A stretch of DNA of 64,000 nt, from assembly GCF_000383595.1 (NCBI RefSeq), contig NZ_KB911581.1, positions 1 through 64,000 of the forward strand, in the 5' to 3' direction. The notes below the pieces were generated by a model, which had not been told where the DNA came from, did not search any database, and saw only the letters and a list, made by a program, of their open reading frames with translations. Below, in pieces: positions 51,052 through 59,171 of this stretch. The DNA comes from Streptomyces bottropensis ATCC 25435 (GTDB taxonomy: Bacteria > Actinomycetota > Actinomycetes > Streptomycetales > Streptomycetaceae). Numbering within the stretch: the stretch's first letter is position 1; each line of letters opens with the position of its first letter. The translations under genes were made by a program, and so were the position numbers.

Positions 51052-51114
51052 AGGGCTGACGGGCTGCGGGCGCAGGGCTGACGGGCTGACGGGCTCAGGC
51101 CCAGGGCTGACGGG
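51052..51114. repeat. Short G-rich repeats between the TetR and Lrp genes
   Basis: AGGGCTGACGGG occurs exactly at 51052-51063, 51074-51085 and 51103-51114, with shorter GGGCTGA/GGGCTGC copies filling 50995-51050 and the gaps. Non-coding, between convergent genes. Confidence 0.85.
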
Positions 51115-51224
51115 ACCGCGCGTCAGGACCGGTCGCGGGAGGTCCGGTCCCCGGGCAGCCGCCTGATGCCGCCGTCTGCCGCTGGTCCCGCCGCGCGCCG
51201 CCGGCCCCGCTGCCCGGGGACGAT

Positions 51225-51725
51225 TCACCCCTCCGGTTCCACGTCCTCCTCCTCGAAGACCAGCAGGGTCCGGGTGCTGAGCACCTCCGGGATGGCCTGC
51301 AGCTTGGTGAGGACGACTTCGCGCAGGGCCCTGTTGTCCGAGGTGTGCACCAGGAGCAGGACGTCGTAGTCGCCGCCCACCAGCGCGATGTGGGCGGCGC
51401 CGGAGAGCTGGCGCAGCTGGTCGCGGACCGTCCGCCAGGAGTTCTGCACGATCTTGAGGGTGATGTAGGCCGAGGTGCCCTTTCCGGCACGCTCGTGGTT
51501 CACGCGCGCCCCGAAGCCACGGATCACGCCGTCCTCGACGAGGCGGTTGATGCGGGCGTAGGCGTTGGCGCGGGAGACGTGGACGCGTTCGGCGACGGAC
51601 CGTATCGAGGCGCGGCCGTCGGCCTGCAGCATGCGCAGGATGTCCTGGTCTATGGCGTCCAGCGGTCGAGGGGGCGGCAGGGCCGGGCCGTGCTCGGGCG
51701 GCTCGGCCATTTGTTCAGGTGCCAT
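51225..51725 (-). CDS. bkdR: Lrp/AsnC-family regulator (BkdR-like)
   Basis: 166 aa. Helix-turn-helix: LDAIDQDILRMLQADGRASI, SVAERVHVSRANAYARINRL. The C-terminal ligand/oligomer domain starts near 80 (KGTSAYITLKIV; VGGDYDVLLLVHT). Start ATG at 51725 has GGGAGG nine bases upstream. Its divergent position next to bkdABC matches BkdR, which controls branched-chain keto acid dehydrogenase genes in streptomycetes; the name rests on that context. Confidence 0.9.
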   Translation of the reverse strand: MAPEQMAEPPEHGPALPPPRPLDAIDQDILRMLQADGRASIRSVAERVHVSRANAYARINRLVEDGVIRGFGARVNHERAGKGTSAYITLKIVQNSWRTVRDQLRQLSGAAHIALVGGDYDVLLLVHTSDNRALREVVLTKLQAIPEVLSTRTLLVFEEEDVEPEG

Positions 51726-51783
51726 GTGCCCCTGCCTCCCTGCCATGGACGGACTGCGTTCATTCCAGGCTGTGCAGAACCGT

Positions 51784-51840
51784 TTGTCCACAGCCTGAGG
51801 GTGCCTGTAGCCAAAATGCGTCAGCGACCGAACAATCGGT
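51784..51840. promoter_or_regulatory. bkdA upstream region: DnaA box and TetR-type operator
   Basis: TTGTCCACA (51784-51792), an exact DnaA box, and ACCGAACAATCGGT (51827-51840), one base different from the operator at 48819. The latter lies 60 bases before bkdA. Both bkdR and bkdA promoters should lie in 51726-51900. Confidence 0.7.
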
Positions 51841-51900
51841 AGGTGAGGCGTGTCACAACCCGTGCCACGTCCCTGAGCCACTCCCACGAGGAGGTGCCGT

Positions 51901-53037
51901 ATGACGGTCATGGAGCAGCGGGGCGCGTACCGCCCGACACCGCCGCCCGCCTGGCAGCCCCGCACGGACCCCGCGCCGCTGCTGCCCGACGCGCTGCCGT
52001 ACCGCGTGCTCGGCACGGACGCGGCGGCCGACGCCGACCCCGCGCTGCTGCGCCGGCTCTACGCCGAGCTGGTGCGCGGCCGTCGCTACAACACGCAGGC
52101 CACCGCCCTGACCAAGCAGGGCAGGCTCGCCGTCTACCCCTCCAGCACCGGTCAGGAGGCGTGCGAGGTCGCCGCCGCGCTCGTCCTCGAAGAGCGGGAC
52201 TGGCTCTTTCCCAGCTACCGCGACACGCTCGCCGCCGTCGCCCGTGGCCTCGACCCCGTGCAGGCGCTCACGCTGCTGCGCGGTGACTGGCACACCGGCT
52301 ACGACCCGCACGAGCACCGGGTCGCCCCCCTGTGCACCCCGCTCGCCACCCAGCTCCCGCACGCCGTGGGCCTCGCGCACGCCGCCCGCCTCAAGGGCGA
52401 CGACGTGGTCGCGCTCGCCCTGGTCGGCGACGGTGGCACCAGCGAGGGCGACTTCCACGAGGCGCTGAACTTCGCCGCCGTCTGGCAGGCGCCGGTCGTC
52501 TTCCTCGTCCAGAACAACGGCTTCGCGATCTCCGTCCCGCTCGCCAAGCAGACCGCCGCCCCGTCGCTGGCCCACAAGGCCGTCGGCTACGGGATGCCGG
52601 GCCGCCTGGTCGACGGCAACGACGCGGCGGCCGTGCACCAGGTGCTCGCCGAAGCCGTTGCCCACGCGCGCGCGGGCGGCGGTCCCACGCTGGTCGAGGC
52701 GGTGACGTACCGCATCGACGCCCACACCAACGCCGACGACGCCACCCGCTACCGGGGCGACGCCGAGGTCGAGACCTGGCGCGCGCACGACCCGATCACC
52801 CTCTTGGAGCACGAGCTGACCGAGCGCGGCCTCCTCGACGAGGACGGCATCCGGGCGGCCCGCGACGCCGCCGAGACGATGGCGGCCGACCTGCGCGAGC
52901 GCATGAACCAGGACCCGGTCCTCGACCCCATGGACCTCTTCGCCCACGTCTACGCCGAGCCCACCCCCCAACTGCGCGAACAAGAAGCCCTGCTCAGGGC
53001 CGAGCTGGCGGCGGAACACGAAGGGGCGCATCGATGA
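51901..53037 (+). CDS. bkdA: Branched-chain 2-oxo acid dehydrogenase E1 alpha
   Basis: 378 aa. With the beta chain it decarboxylates branched-chain keto acids using thiamine diphosphate, feeding isobutyryl-, isovaleryl- and 2-methylbutyryl-CoA (fatty-acid primers). Landmarks: YPSSTGQEACEVAAALVL, ThDP motif GDGGTSEGDFHEALNFAAVW ending shortly after in QNN, YRIDAHTNADDATRYR. Ribosome site GAGGAGG. ATGA overlap with bkdB. Confidence 0.95.
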   Translation: MTVMEQRGAYRPTPPPAWQPRTDPAPLLPDALPYRVLGTDAAADADPALLRRLYAELVRGRRYNTQATALTKQGRLAVYPSSTGQEACEVAAALVLEERDWLFPSYRDTLAAVARGLDPVQALTLLRGDWHTGYDPHEHRVAPLCTPLATQLPHAVGLAHAARLKGDDVVALALVGDGGTSEGDFHEALNFAAVWQAPVVFLVQNNGFAISVPLAKQTAAPSLAHKAVGYGMPGRLVDGNDAAAVHQVLAEAVAHARAGGGPTLVEAVTYRIDAHTNADDATRYRGDAEVETWRAHDPITLLEHELTERGLLDEDGIRAARDAAETMAADLRERMNQDPVLDPMDLFAHVYAEPTPQLREQEALLRAELAAEHEGAHR

Positions 53038-54038
53038 CCACCGTCGCCGTCAAGCCCGCCACCATGGCGCAGGCGCTCAACCGCGCGCTGCGCGACGCCA
53101 TGACCGCCGACCCCACCGTGCATGTCATGGGTGAGGACGTCGGCGCCCTCGGCGGTGTCTTCCGGGTCACCGACGGGCTCGCGAAGGAGTTCGGCGAGAA
53201 CCGGGTCACCGACACCCCGCTCGCCGAGGCGGGCATCCTCGGCACGGCCGTCGGCATGGCCATGTACGGGCTCAGGCCGGTGGTGGAGATGCAGTTCGAC
53301 GCGTTCGCCTACCCGGCGTTCGAACAGCTCATCAGCCATGTAGCCCGCATGCGCAACCGCACGCGCGGAGCGATGCCGCTGCCGATCACCATCCGGGTCC
53401 CGTACGGCGGCGGAATCGGCGGCGTCGAGCACCACAGCGACTCCTCCGAGGCGTACTACATGGCGACTCCGGGCCTCCATGTCGTCACACCCGCCACGGT
53501 CGCCGACGCCTACGGGCTGCTGCGCGCCGCCATCGCCTCCGACGACCCGGTCGTCCTCCTGGAGCCCAAGCGCCTGTACTGGGCGAAGGACTCCTGGAAC
53601 CCCGAGGAACCGCAGGCCGTCGACCCGATCGGCCGCGCGGTCGTGCGCCGCCCCGGCCGCAGCGCCACCCTCATCACCTACGGGCCGTCCGTGCCCGTCT
53701 GTCTGGAGGCCGCCGAGGCGGCCACGGCCGAGGGCTGGGACCTCGAAGTCGTCGACCTGCGCTCCCTGGTGCCCTTCGACGACGAGACGGTCGCCGCGTC
53801 GGTGCGCAGGACCGGCCGGGCCGTCGTCGTGCACGAGTCCGGCTCCTACGGCGGGCCGGGCGGCGAGATCGCGGCCCGTGTCACCGAGCGCTGCTTCCAC
53901 CACCTGGAGGCGCCCGTGCTGCGCGTCGCCGGGTTCGACATCCCGTACCCCCCGCCCATGCTGGAGCGGCATCATCTGCCCGGCGTCGACCGGATCCTGG
54001 ACGCCGTGGGGCGCCTGCAGTGGGAGGCGGGGAACTGA
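53034..54038 (+). CDS. bkdB: Branched-chain 2-oxo acid dehydrogenase E1 beta
   Basis: 334 aa transketolase-like beta subunit. MGEDVGALGGVFRVTDGL, RVTDTPLAEAGILGTAVGMA, EMQFDAFAYPAFEQLISH, and the C-terminal VDLRSLVPFDDETV and GYDIP-like GFDIPYPPPMLE. ATG at 53034 overlaps bkdA's stop; its own stop shares a base with bkdC's ATG (TGATG), so all three are tightly coupled. Confidence 0.96.
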   Translation: MTTVAVKPATMAQALNRALRDAMTADPTVHVMGEDVGALGGVFRVTDGLAKEFGENRVTDTPLAEAGILGTAVGMAMYGLRPVVEMQFDAFAYPAFEQLISHVARMRNRTRGAMPLPITIRVPYGGGIGGVEHHSDSSEAYYMATPGLHVVTPATVADAYGLLRAAIASDDPVVLLEPKRLYWAKDSWNPEEPQAVDPIGRAVVRRPGRSATLITYGPSVPVCLEAAEAATAEGWDLEVVDLRSLVPFDDETVAASVRRTGRAVVVHESGSYGGPGGEIAARVTERCFHHLEAPVLRVAGFDIPYPPPMLERHHLPGVDRILDAVGRLQWEAGN

Positions 54039-55375
54039 TGGCCCAGGTGCTGGAGTTCAAGCTGCCCGACCTCGGTGAGGGGCTGACCGAGGCCGAGATC
54101 GTGCGCTGGCTGGTCCAGGTCGGGGACGTCGTCGCGATCGACCAGCCGGTCGTCGAGGTCGAGACGGCCAAGGCCATGGTCGAGGTCCCCTGCCCCTACG
54201 GCGGTGTCGTCACCGCCCGCTTCGGCGAGGAGGGCACCGAACTGCCCGTGGGCGCGCCGCTGTTGACGGTGGCCGTGGGGGCGCCCGCCTCGGACGCCAC
54301 CGCCGACGAGGGCTCCGGCAACGTGCTGGTCGGATACGGCACCGGGGCACCGCCGGCGCGACGCAGGCGGGTGCGGCCCGGGGAGCCGCTCCGGCCCACC
54401 GCCCCCGCCGAGCCGTCGGCTCGGCGCACCACCGTCGACGCGGCCCCCGTCGCGGTCGCCGCTCCCGCGTGCCCGGACGGACCCGTGCCGGTCATCTCCC
54501 CGCTCGTCCGCCGTCTCGCCCGCGAGAACGGCCTGGACCTGCGGAAGCTGCACGGCTCGGGCCCCGAGGGACTGATCCTGCGGGCGGACGTGGAGCACGC
54601 GCTGCGGGCCGCCACGGCCCCCGCTCCGGCGCCGAGCGCCATGACCGCGCAGCCGGTCGCCGCGCCCGCACCCGCCGAAGCCCCCTCCGTCACTCGGATC
54701 CCTCTGCGCGGCGTCCGGGGCGCCGTCGCCGACAAGCTCTCCCGGAGCCGGCGCGAGATCCCCGACGCGACCTGCTGGGTGGACGCCGACGCGACGGAAC
54801 TGATGCGCGCCCGTACGGCGTTGAACGCGGCCGGCGGCCCGAAGATCTCCGTCCTCGCGCTCCTCGCCCGGATCTGCACCGCCGCTCTGGCCCGTTTCCC
54901 GGAGCTGAACTCGACCGTCGACATGGAGGCCCGCGAGGTCGTCCGGCTCGACCGGGTGCACCTCGGGTTCGCCGCGCAGACGGAACGGGGGCTGGTCGTG
55001 CCCGTGGTCCGGGACGCGCACACCAGGAACGCGGAGTCGTTCGCCACCGAGTTCGCCCGGCTGACCGAGGCGGCGCGGACCGGGACACTGACGCCCGGCC
55101 AGCTGACCGGCGGGACCTTCACCCTGAACAACTACGGCGTCTTCGGCGTCGACGGCTCCACCCCGATCATCAACCACCCCGAGGCCGCCATGCTCGGCGT
55201 CGGCCGCATCGTCCCCAAACCGTGGGTGCACGAGGGCGAGCTGGCGGTACGGCAGGTCGTGCAGCTCTCGCTCACCTTCGACCACCGGGTGTGCGACGGC
55301 GGCACGGCGGGCGGCTTCCTGCGCTTCGTGGCGGACTGCGTCGAACAACCGGCGGTGCTGCTGCGCACGCTCTGA
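54038..55375 (+). CDS. bkdC: Branched-chain 2-oxo acid dehydrogenase E2 (dihydrolipoyl acyltransferase)
   Basis: 445 aa. N-terminal lipoyl domain with lipoylated Lys in VETAKAMVEVP (about residue 45); Pro/Ala linker; E1/E3-binding domain (PLVRRLARENGLDLRKLHGS, about 150-190); inner-core catalytic domain ending with the active site LTFDHRVCDGGTAGGFL (His-x3-Asp-Gly). A single lipoyl domain. No E3 gene is adjacent; it must come from elsewhere. Confidence 0.96.
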   Translation: MAQVLEFKLPDLGEGLTEAEIVRWLVQVGDVVAIDQPVVEVETAKAMVEVPCPYGGVVTARFGEEGTELPVGAPLLTVAVGAPASDATADEGSGNVLVGYGTGAPPARRRRVRPGEPLRPTAPAEPSARRTTVDAAPVAVAAPACPDGPVPVISPLVRRLARENGLDLRKLHGSGPEGLILRADVEHALRAATAPAPAPSAMTAQPVAAPAPAEAPSVTRIPLRGVRGAVADKLSRSRREIPDATCWVDADATELMRARTALNAAGGPKISVLALLARICTAALARFPELNSTVDMEAREVVRLDRVHLGFAAQTERGLVVPVVRDAHTRNAESFATEFARLTEAARTGTLTPGQLTGGTFTLNNYGVFGVDGSTPIINHPEAAMLGVGRIVPKPWVHEGELAVRQVVQLSLTFDHRVCDGGTAGGFLRFVADCVEQPAVLLRTL

Positions 55376-55490
55376 GCGGCGGAGGAACCCGGTCGGGGCC
55401 GATCGACCACCGCGGGCGGACCCGACCGGGCCCGGGGCGCGCCGTCTCCCCCGCGTTCCCTGTGATCGTCTCGGCCCGCATACTCGGGGA

Positions 55491-56513
55491 GTGACCGCGC
55501 ATGAGCCCCCGGGCGACCCCGGTACCGAGGCGTTCGACGCCGTCGTGCTCGCCGGAGGCGCCGCCCGGCGGCTCGGCGGCGCCGACAAGCCCGCCCTGCG
55601 GGTGGGTGGACGGGCGCTCCTCGACCGTGTGCTGACCGCCTGCGCCGGGGCGGCGACGACCGTCGTCGTCGCCGAGCCCCGGCCCACCGCGCGGCCCGTG
55701 CGGTGGGCCCGTGAGGAACCCCCGGGCGGCGGCCCGCTCGCCGCGCTGGGCGCCGGACTCGGGCACACCACCGCGCGTCAGGTCCTCGTACTCTCCGCCG
55801 ACCTGCCGTTCCTGGAGGAGGCGACGGTACGGCGGCTGCTGCGCGCCCTCGCGGACTCCGAGGACAGCGCGGACACCGCCGACGGTGTGCTGGTCACCGA
55901 CCCCGAAGGCCGTGACCAGCCCCTCGTGGCCGCCTACCGGGCCGAGCCCCTGCGCCGCGAGCTGGCCCGGCTCGCCGCCGGGCACGAGGGCCTCACCGGG
56001 CTCCCCCTGCGACGGCTGACCGCCGCGTTGCGCCTCACCCGCATCACCGACCCGGTCGCGTCCTTCGACTGCGACACCTGGGACGACATCGCCGCCGCCC
56101 GCGCACGGATCAGGGAGCATGGCCACGTGTTGGATGAATGGATTTCCGCAGTCAAGGACGAGCTGGGGATCGACCTCGACGTCGACATCACCGAACTGCT
56201 CGACCTCGCCCGTGACGCCGCCCACAGCGTGGCCCGGCCCGCCGCCCCGCTGACCACCTTCCTGATCGGCTACGCCGCCGCCAGGGCCGGGGGAGGCGCC
56301 GAGGCGGTCACCGAGGCCGCCCGCAAGGCCTCCGCCCTGGCCCTGCGCTGGGCCGACGAGGCAACGCCCGACGCCGAGCCGGGTGCCCCGTCGGGTCGAG
56401 GACCCGGTGCCGGGTCCGACGCCGGGTCCGACGCCGGGTCCGACGCCGGGTCCGACACCGGCGAGGACACCGGGTCCGGCCCCGGCCAGGACACCGGGCC
56501 GGCCGCCGGATGA
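55491..56513 (+). CDS. mobA: MobA-like nucleotidyltransferase fused to DUF6457
   Basis: 340 aa. Residues 15-210 resemble molybdenum-cofactor guanylyltransferase: VVLAGGAARRLGGADKPAL, PPGGGPLAALGAGL, SADLPFL, SFDCDTWDDIAAARAR. Residues 215-290 form a helical DUF6457-type domain (LDEWISAVKDELGIDLDVDI; APLTTFLIGYAAARAGG). The tail is GSDA repeats. It adds GMP to molybdopterin or a related step; the neighbour moeA supports cofactor synthesis. CATACT (55479-55484) six bases before the GTG suggests a leaderless start. ATGA overlap with moeA. Confidence 0.88.
   Translation: MTAHEPPGDPGTEAFDAVVLAGGAARRLGGADKPALRVGGRALLDRVLTACAGAATTVVVAEPRPTARPVRWAREEPPGGGPLAALGAGLGHTTARQVLVLSADLPFLEEATVRRLLRALADSEDSADTADGVLVTDPEGRDQPLVAAYRAEPLRRELARLAAGHEGLTGLPLRRLTAALRLTRITDPVASFDCDTWDDIAAARARIREHGHVLDEWISAVKDELGIDLDVDITELLDLARDAAHSVARPAAPLTTFLIGYAAARAGGGAEAVTEAARKASALALRWADEATPDAEPGAPSGRGPGAGSDAGSDAGSDAGSDTGEDTGSGPGQDTGPAAG
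56412..56459 (+). repeat. 12-bp in-frame repeats at the mobA 3' end
   Basis: GGGTCCGACGCC three times exactly (56412-56447) plus a variant GGGTCCGACACC (56448-56459), encoding Gly-Ser-Asp-Ala repeats in the disordered tail. Confidence 0.92.
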
Positions 56514-57907
56514 CCGCCCAGGACGCCGAGGAACTCGACGTGGAGGAGGCACTGGCCGTGGCCAACGACAGGGCCGTCCAGGGACCGAAGGAGCCCCGCT
56601 CCTCCCGCGAGACCTCCACGACGGGCCGGCCCGACACACACGGGTCCCAGGGCGACGCCCACCAATCCAGGGGCGACGCGCACGGGTCCAAGGGCGAACC
56701 TCACCACAGGGCCACCTCCTGGCCCGAGGCCCGGGCCGTGGCCGAGCGCGCCGCCCGCTCGGTCGGCCGCCGGGCCCCCGTCTCGGTCACCGTCGACAAG
56801 GCCCTCGGTCTCGTTCTCGCCGCGCCCCTGACCGCCCTCACCGACCTCCCCTCCTTCGACACCTCCGCGATGGACGGCTGGGCTGTGGCGGGTCCCGGTC
56901 CCTGGGCCGTGCGGGAGGACGGTGTGCTGGCCGGGCACGCCGATCCCGGGCGGCTCACGGACGGGGAGGCGGTCCGGATCGCCACCGGCGCCCGTATTCC
57001 GCCCGACACGACGGCCGTTCTGCGCAGCGAGCACGGCCGCACCGACGACCAGGGACGGCTGCACCCGACCCGGGACGTCTCCCACGGGCAGGACATCCGC
57101 CCACGGGGTCAGGAGTGCCGCCACGGCGACCAACTGCTGCCGCTCGGCACGCAGATCACCCCGGCAGCGCTCGGGCTCGCTGCGGCCGCCGGGTACGACA
57201 CGGTGAGCGTGCTCCCCCGCCCGCGCGTCGAACTGCTGGTCCTGGGTGACGAACTGCTCACCGACGGACTTCCGCGCGAGGGCCTCATCCGCGATGCTCT
57301 CGGCCCGATGCTGCCGTCCTGGCTGCGGGCACTCGGCGCCGAGGTGACCGCCGTACGCCGCCTCGGGGACGACGCCGACGCCCTGTACCGGGCCGTGAAG
57401 AAGTCCCCCGCCGACCTCGTCGTGACCACGGGCGGCACGGCCGCCGGACCCGTCGACCACGTCCACCCCATCCTGCGCCGCCTCGGGGCCGAACTCCTCG
57501 TCGACGGCGTGAAGGTGCGCCCGGGGCACCCCATGCTGCTGGCCCGCACCAAGCAGGACCAGTATCTCGTCGGGCTGCCCGGTAACCCGCTGGCCGCTGT
57601 CTCCGGGCTGTTCACGCTCGCCGAGCCTCTGCTGCGGACCCTCGCCGGACGTCCCGCCCCGGAGCCGTACGCGGTGCCGCTGCGGGAGGGGGTGCATGGG
57701 CATCCGTACGACACCCGGCTGGTTCCCGTCGGTCTGCGCGGTGACGACGCCGTGCCGCTGCACTACAACGGTCCCGCTATGCTCCGCGGAATCGCCACCG
57801 CCGATGCCCTTGCCGTCGTACCGCCCGGCGGTGCCCGCCCCGGTCAGCAGCTGGAACTGCTCGACCTGCCCTGGGCGACCGCCGGGATCCAGGTGTGTTT
57901 CACGTGA
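56510..57907 (+). CDS. moeA: Molybdopterin molybdotransferase MoeA
   Basis: 465 aa. Inserts molybdate into adenylated molybdopterin. The MoeA core starts near residue 70 (ATSWPEARAVAERAA): FDTSAMDGWAV, RIATGARIPPDTTAVLRSE, GDELLTDGLPREGLIRD, VVTTGGTAAGPVDHV, VGLPGNPLAAVSGLFTL. The N-terminal 70 residues are an added hydrophilic tail with SQGDAH/SRGDAH/SKGEPH repeats. The last four codons and stop are formed by a parS site (57897-57910), so its C-terminus CFT is dictated by the ParB site. Confidence 0.94.
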   Translation: MTAQDAEELDVEEALAVANDRAVQGPKEPRSSRETSTTGRPDTHGSQGDAHQSRGDAHGSKGEPHHRATSWPEARAVAERAARSVGRRAPVSVTVDKALGLVLAAPLTALTDLPSFDTSAMDGWAVAGPGPWAVREDGVLAGHADPGRLTDGEAVRIATGARIPPDTTAVLRSEHGRTDDQGRLHPTRDVSHGQDIRPRGQECRHGDQLLPLGTQITPAALGLAAAAGYDTVSVLPRPRVELLVLGDELLTDGLPREGLIRDALGPMLPSWLRALGAEVTAVRRLGDDADALYRAVKKSPADLVVTTGGTAAGPVDHVHPILRRLGAELLVDGVKVRPGHPMLLARTKQDQYLVGLPGNPLAAVSGLFTLAEPLLRTLAGRPAPEPYAVPLREGVHGHPYDTRLVPVGLRGDDAVPLHYNGPAMLRGIATADALAVVPPGGARPGQQLELLDLPWATAGIQVCFT

Positions 57908-57910
57908 AAC
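57897..57910. other. parS: parS site overlapping the moeA stop codon
   Basis: Perfect GTTTCACGTGAAAC; TGA of moeA is bases 57905-57907. Followed by ATCG as in the twin site at 27833. Confidence 0.95.
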
Positions 57911-57943
57911 ATCGATACGGCCGACCAGCCGTAGGACCACGGT

Positions 57944-57957
57944 GTTTCACGTGAAAC
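57944..57957. other. parS: parS site between moeA and the K+ channel gene
   Basis: Perfect GTTTCACGTGAAAC, 47 bp after the preceding parS. Confidence 0.95.
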
Positions 57958-58011
57958 AACGGGCTGTCGGGGGCGAGGGACAGCCAGGGGATGTACGTCG
58001 AAACGGGGAGT

Positions 58012-58025
58012 GTTTCACGTGAAAC
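58012..58025. other. parS: parS site at the K+ channel start codon
   Basis: Perfect GTTTCACGTGAAAC; the probable GTG start (58019) is its centre. 68 bp after the previous site. Confidence 0.95.
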
Positions 58026-59110
58026 TGCCGGGCCAGGACGCGATCGCCCGCAAGGCGGACGAGCGTCTGGTGACCCACCAGGTGAGGCTGCCGAGACGCG
58101 AGGTCGAGCGGCCGATCCGGCAGGTCGCCAAGCGACTGGCGATGGCCTTGTTCGTGCTGGTCGCGACCGCGTTCATCGTCTATGCCGACCATGAGGGGTA
58201 CAACGACAACTCCGACGGGTCGGTGGACCTGCTGGACGCGTTCTACTACGCCACCGTCACCCTCTCCACCACCGGGTACGGCGACATCACCCCGGTCAGT
58301 GACGCGGCGCGGTTCACCAACATCTTCGTGATCACGCCGCTGCGTGTGCTGTTCCTGATCATCCTGGTCGGCACCACGCTGGAGGTCCTCACGGAACGCA
58401 CCCGTGAGGAATGGCGAGAGAACCGCTGGAGGGCGGCCTTGAGAGAGCACACCGTTGTCGTCGGCTGGGGGACCAAGGGGCGGTCGGCGATCCAGACCGT
58501 CTGCGCGACCGGGCTGAAGAAGGAGCAGGTGGTCGTCGTGGACCCCAACTCCGAGGTCATCGAGGCCGCCACCGCCGAGGGGTACACGGGTGTCATCGGT
58601 GACGCGACCCGCAGTGATGTACTGCTGCGGGCCGAGGCGCAGAAGGCGCGCCAGATCATCATCTCCACCGCGCGGGACGACACCGCCGTCCTGGTCACGC
58701 TGACCGCCCGCCAGCTCAACCGCCAGGCCAAGATCGTGGCCGCTGTGCGGGAGGAGGAGAACGCGCCGCTGCTGAAGCAGTCCGGGGCGGACGTCGTCAT
58801 CACCAGCGCCAGCGCCGCCGGACGGCTGCTCGGGCTCTCCGTGCTCAGCCCCGCCGCCGGCATGGTGATGGAGGACCTCATCCAGCAGGGCAGCGGCCTC
58901 GACATCGCCGAACGGCCGGTCATAAAGGCCGAGGTGGGGCGCGGGGTGCGGGAGACGGAGGACCTGGTGGTCAGCGTGCTGCGCGGACACCGGGTGCTCG
59001 GCTACGACGACCCGTCCATCGGTGAACTCCAGCTGACGGACCGGCTGATCACCATCGTCCGGGCCACCCCGAGCACGAAGATCACCCCCGAGACCAAGCA
59101 CCTGCCGTAG
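58019..59110 (+). CDS. Two-TM potassium channel with RCK (TrkA-N) domain
   Basis: 363 aa. TM1 about 42-60 (LAMALFVLVATAFIVYAD), pore helix and selectivity filter TLSTTGYGDITP, TM2 about 100-125 (FVITPLRVLFLIILVGTTLE), then a cytosolic NAD-binding RCK domain (VVVGWGTKGRSAIQ; VIGDATRSDVLLRAEA; ADVVITSASAAGRLLGLS) and a second regulatory lobe. Residue numbers follow the GTG at 58019, chosen because GGGGAG (58005-58010) stands 8 bases before it. GTG at 58010 (adding FHV) is possible but overlaps that site. Its start codon lies inside a parS. Confidence 0.93.
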   Translation: MKLPGQDAIARKADERLVTHQVRLPRREVERPIRQVAKRLAMALFVLVATAFIVYADHEGYNDNSDGSVDLLDAFYYATVTLSTTGYGDITPVSDAARFTNIFVITPLRVLFLIILVGTTLEVLTERTREEWRENRWRAALREHTVVVGWGTKGRSAIQTVCATGLKKEQVVVVDPNSEVIEAATAEGYTGVIGDATRSDVLLRAEAQKARQIIISTARDDTAVLVTLTARQLNRQAKIVAAVREEENAPLLKQSGADVVITSASAAGRLLGLSVLSPAAGMVMEDLIQQGSGLDIAERPVIKAEVGRGVRETEDLVVSVLRGHRVLGYDDPSIGELQLTDRLITIVRATPSTKITPETKHLP

Positions 59111-59120
59111 CGGGAGCGAG

Positions 59121-59160
59121 AGGTGGCCCCGGGGCGCAGCGCCCCAGGGCCACCTTTTTC
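59121..59160. terminator. Terminator between K+ channel and ABC permease genes
   Basis: AGGTGGCCC (59121-59129) and GGGCCACCT (59147-59155) enclose a second GGGGCGC/GCGCCCC hairpin; TTTTT follows. It serves convergent genes. Confidence 0.85.
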
Positions 59161-59171
59161 GTGACGCTCGC

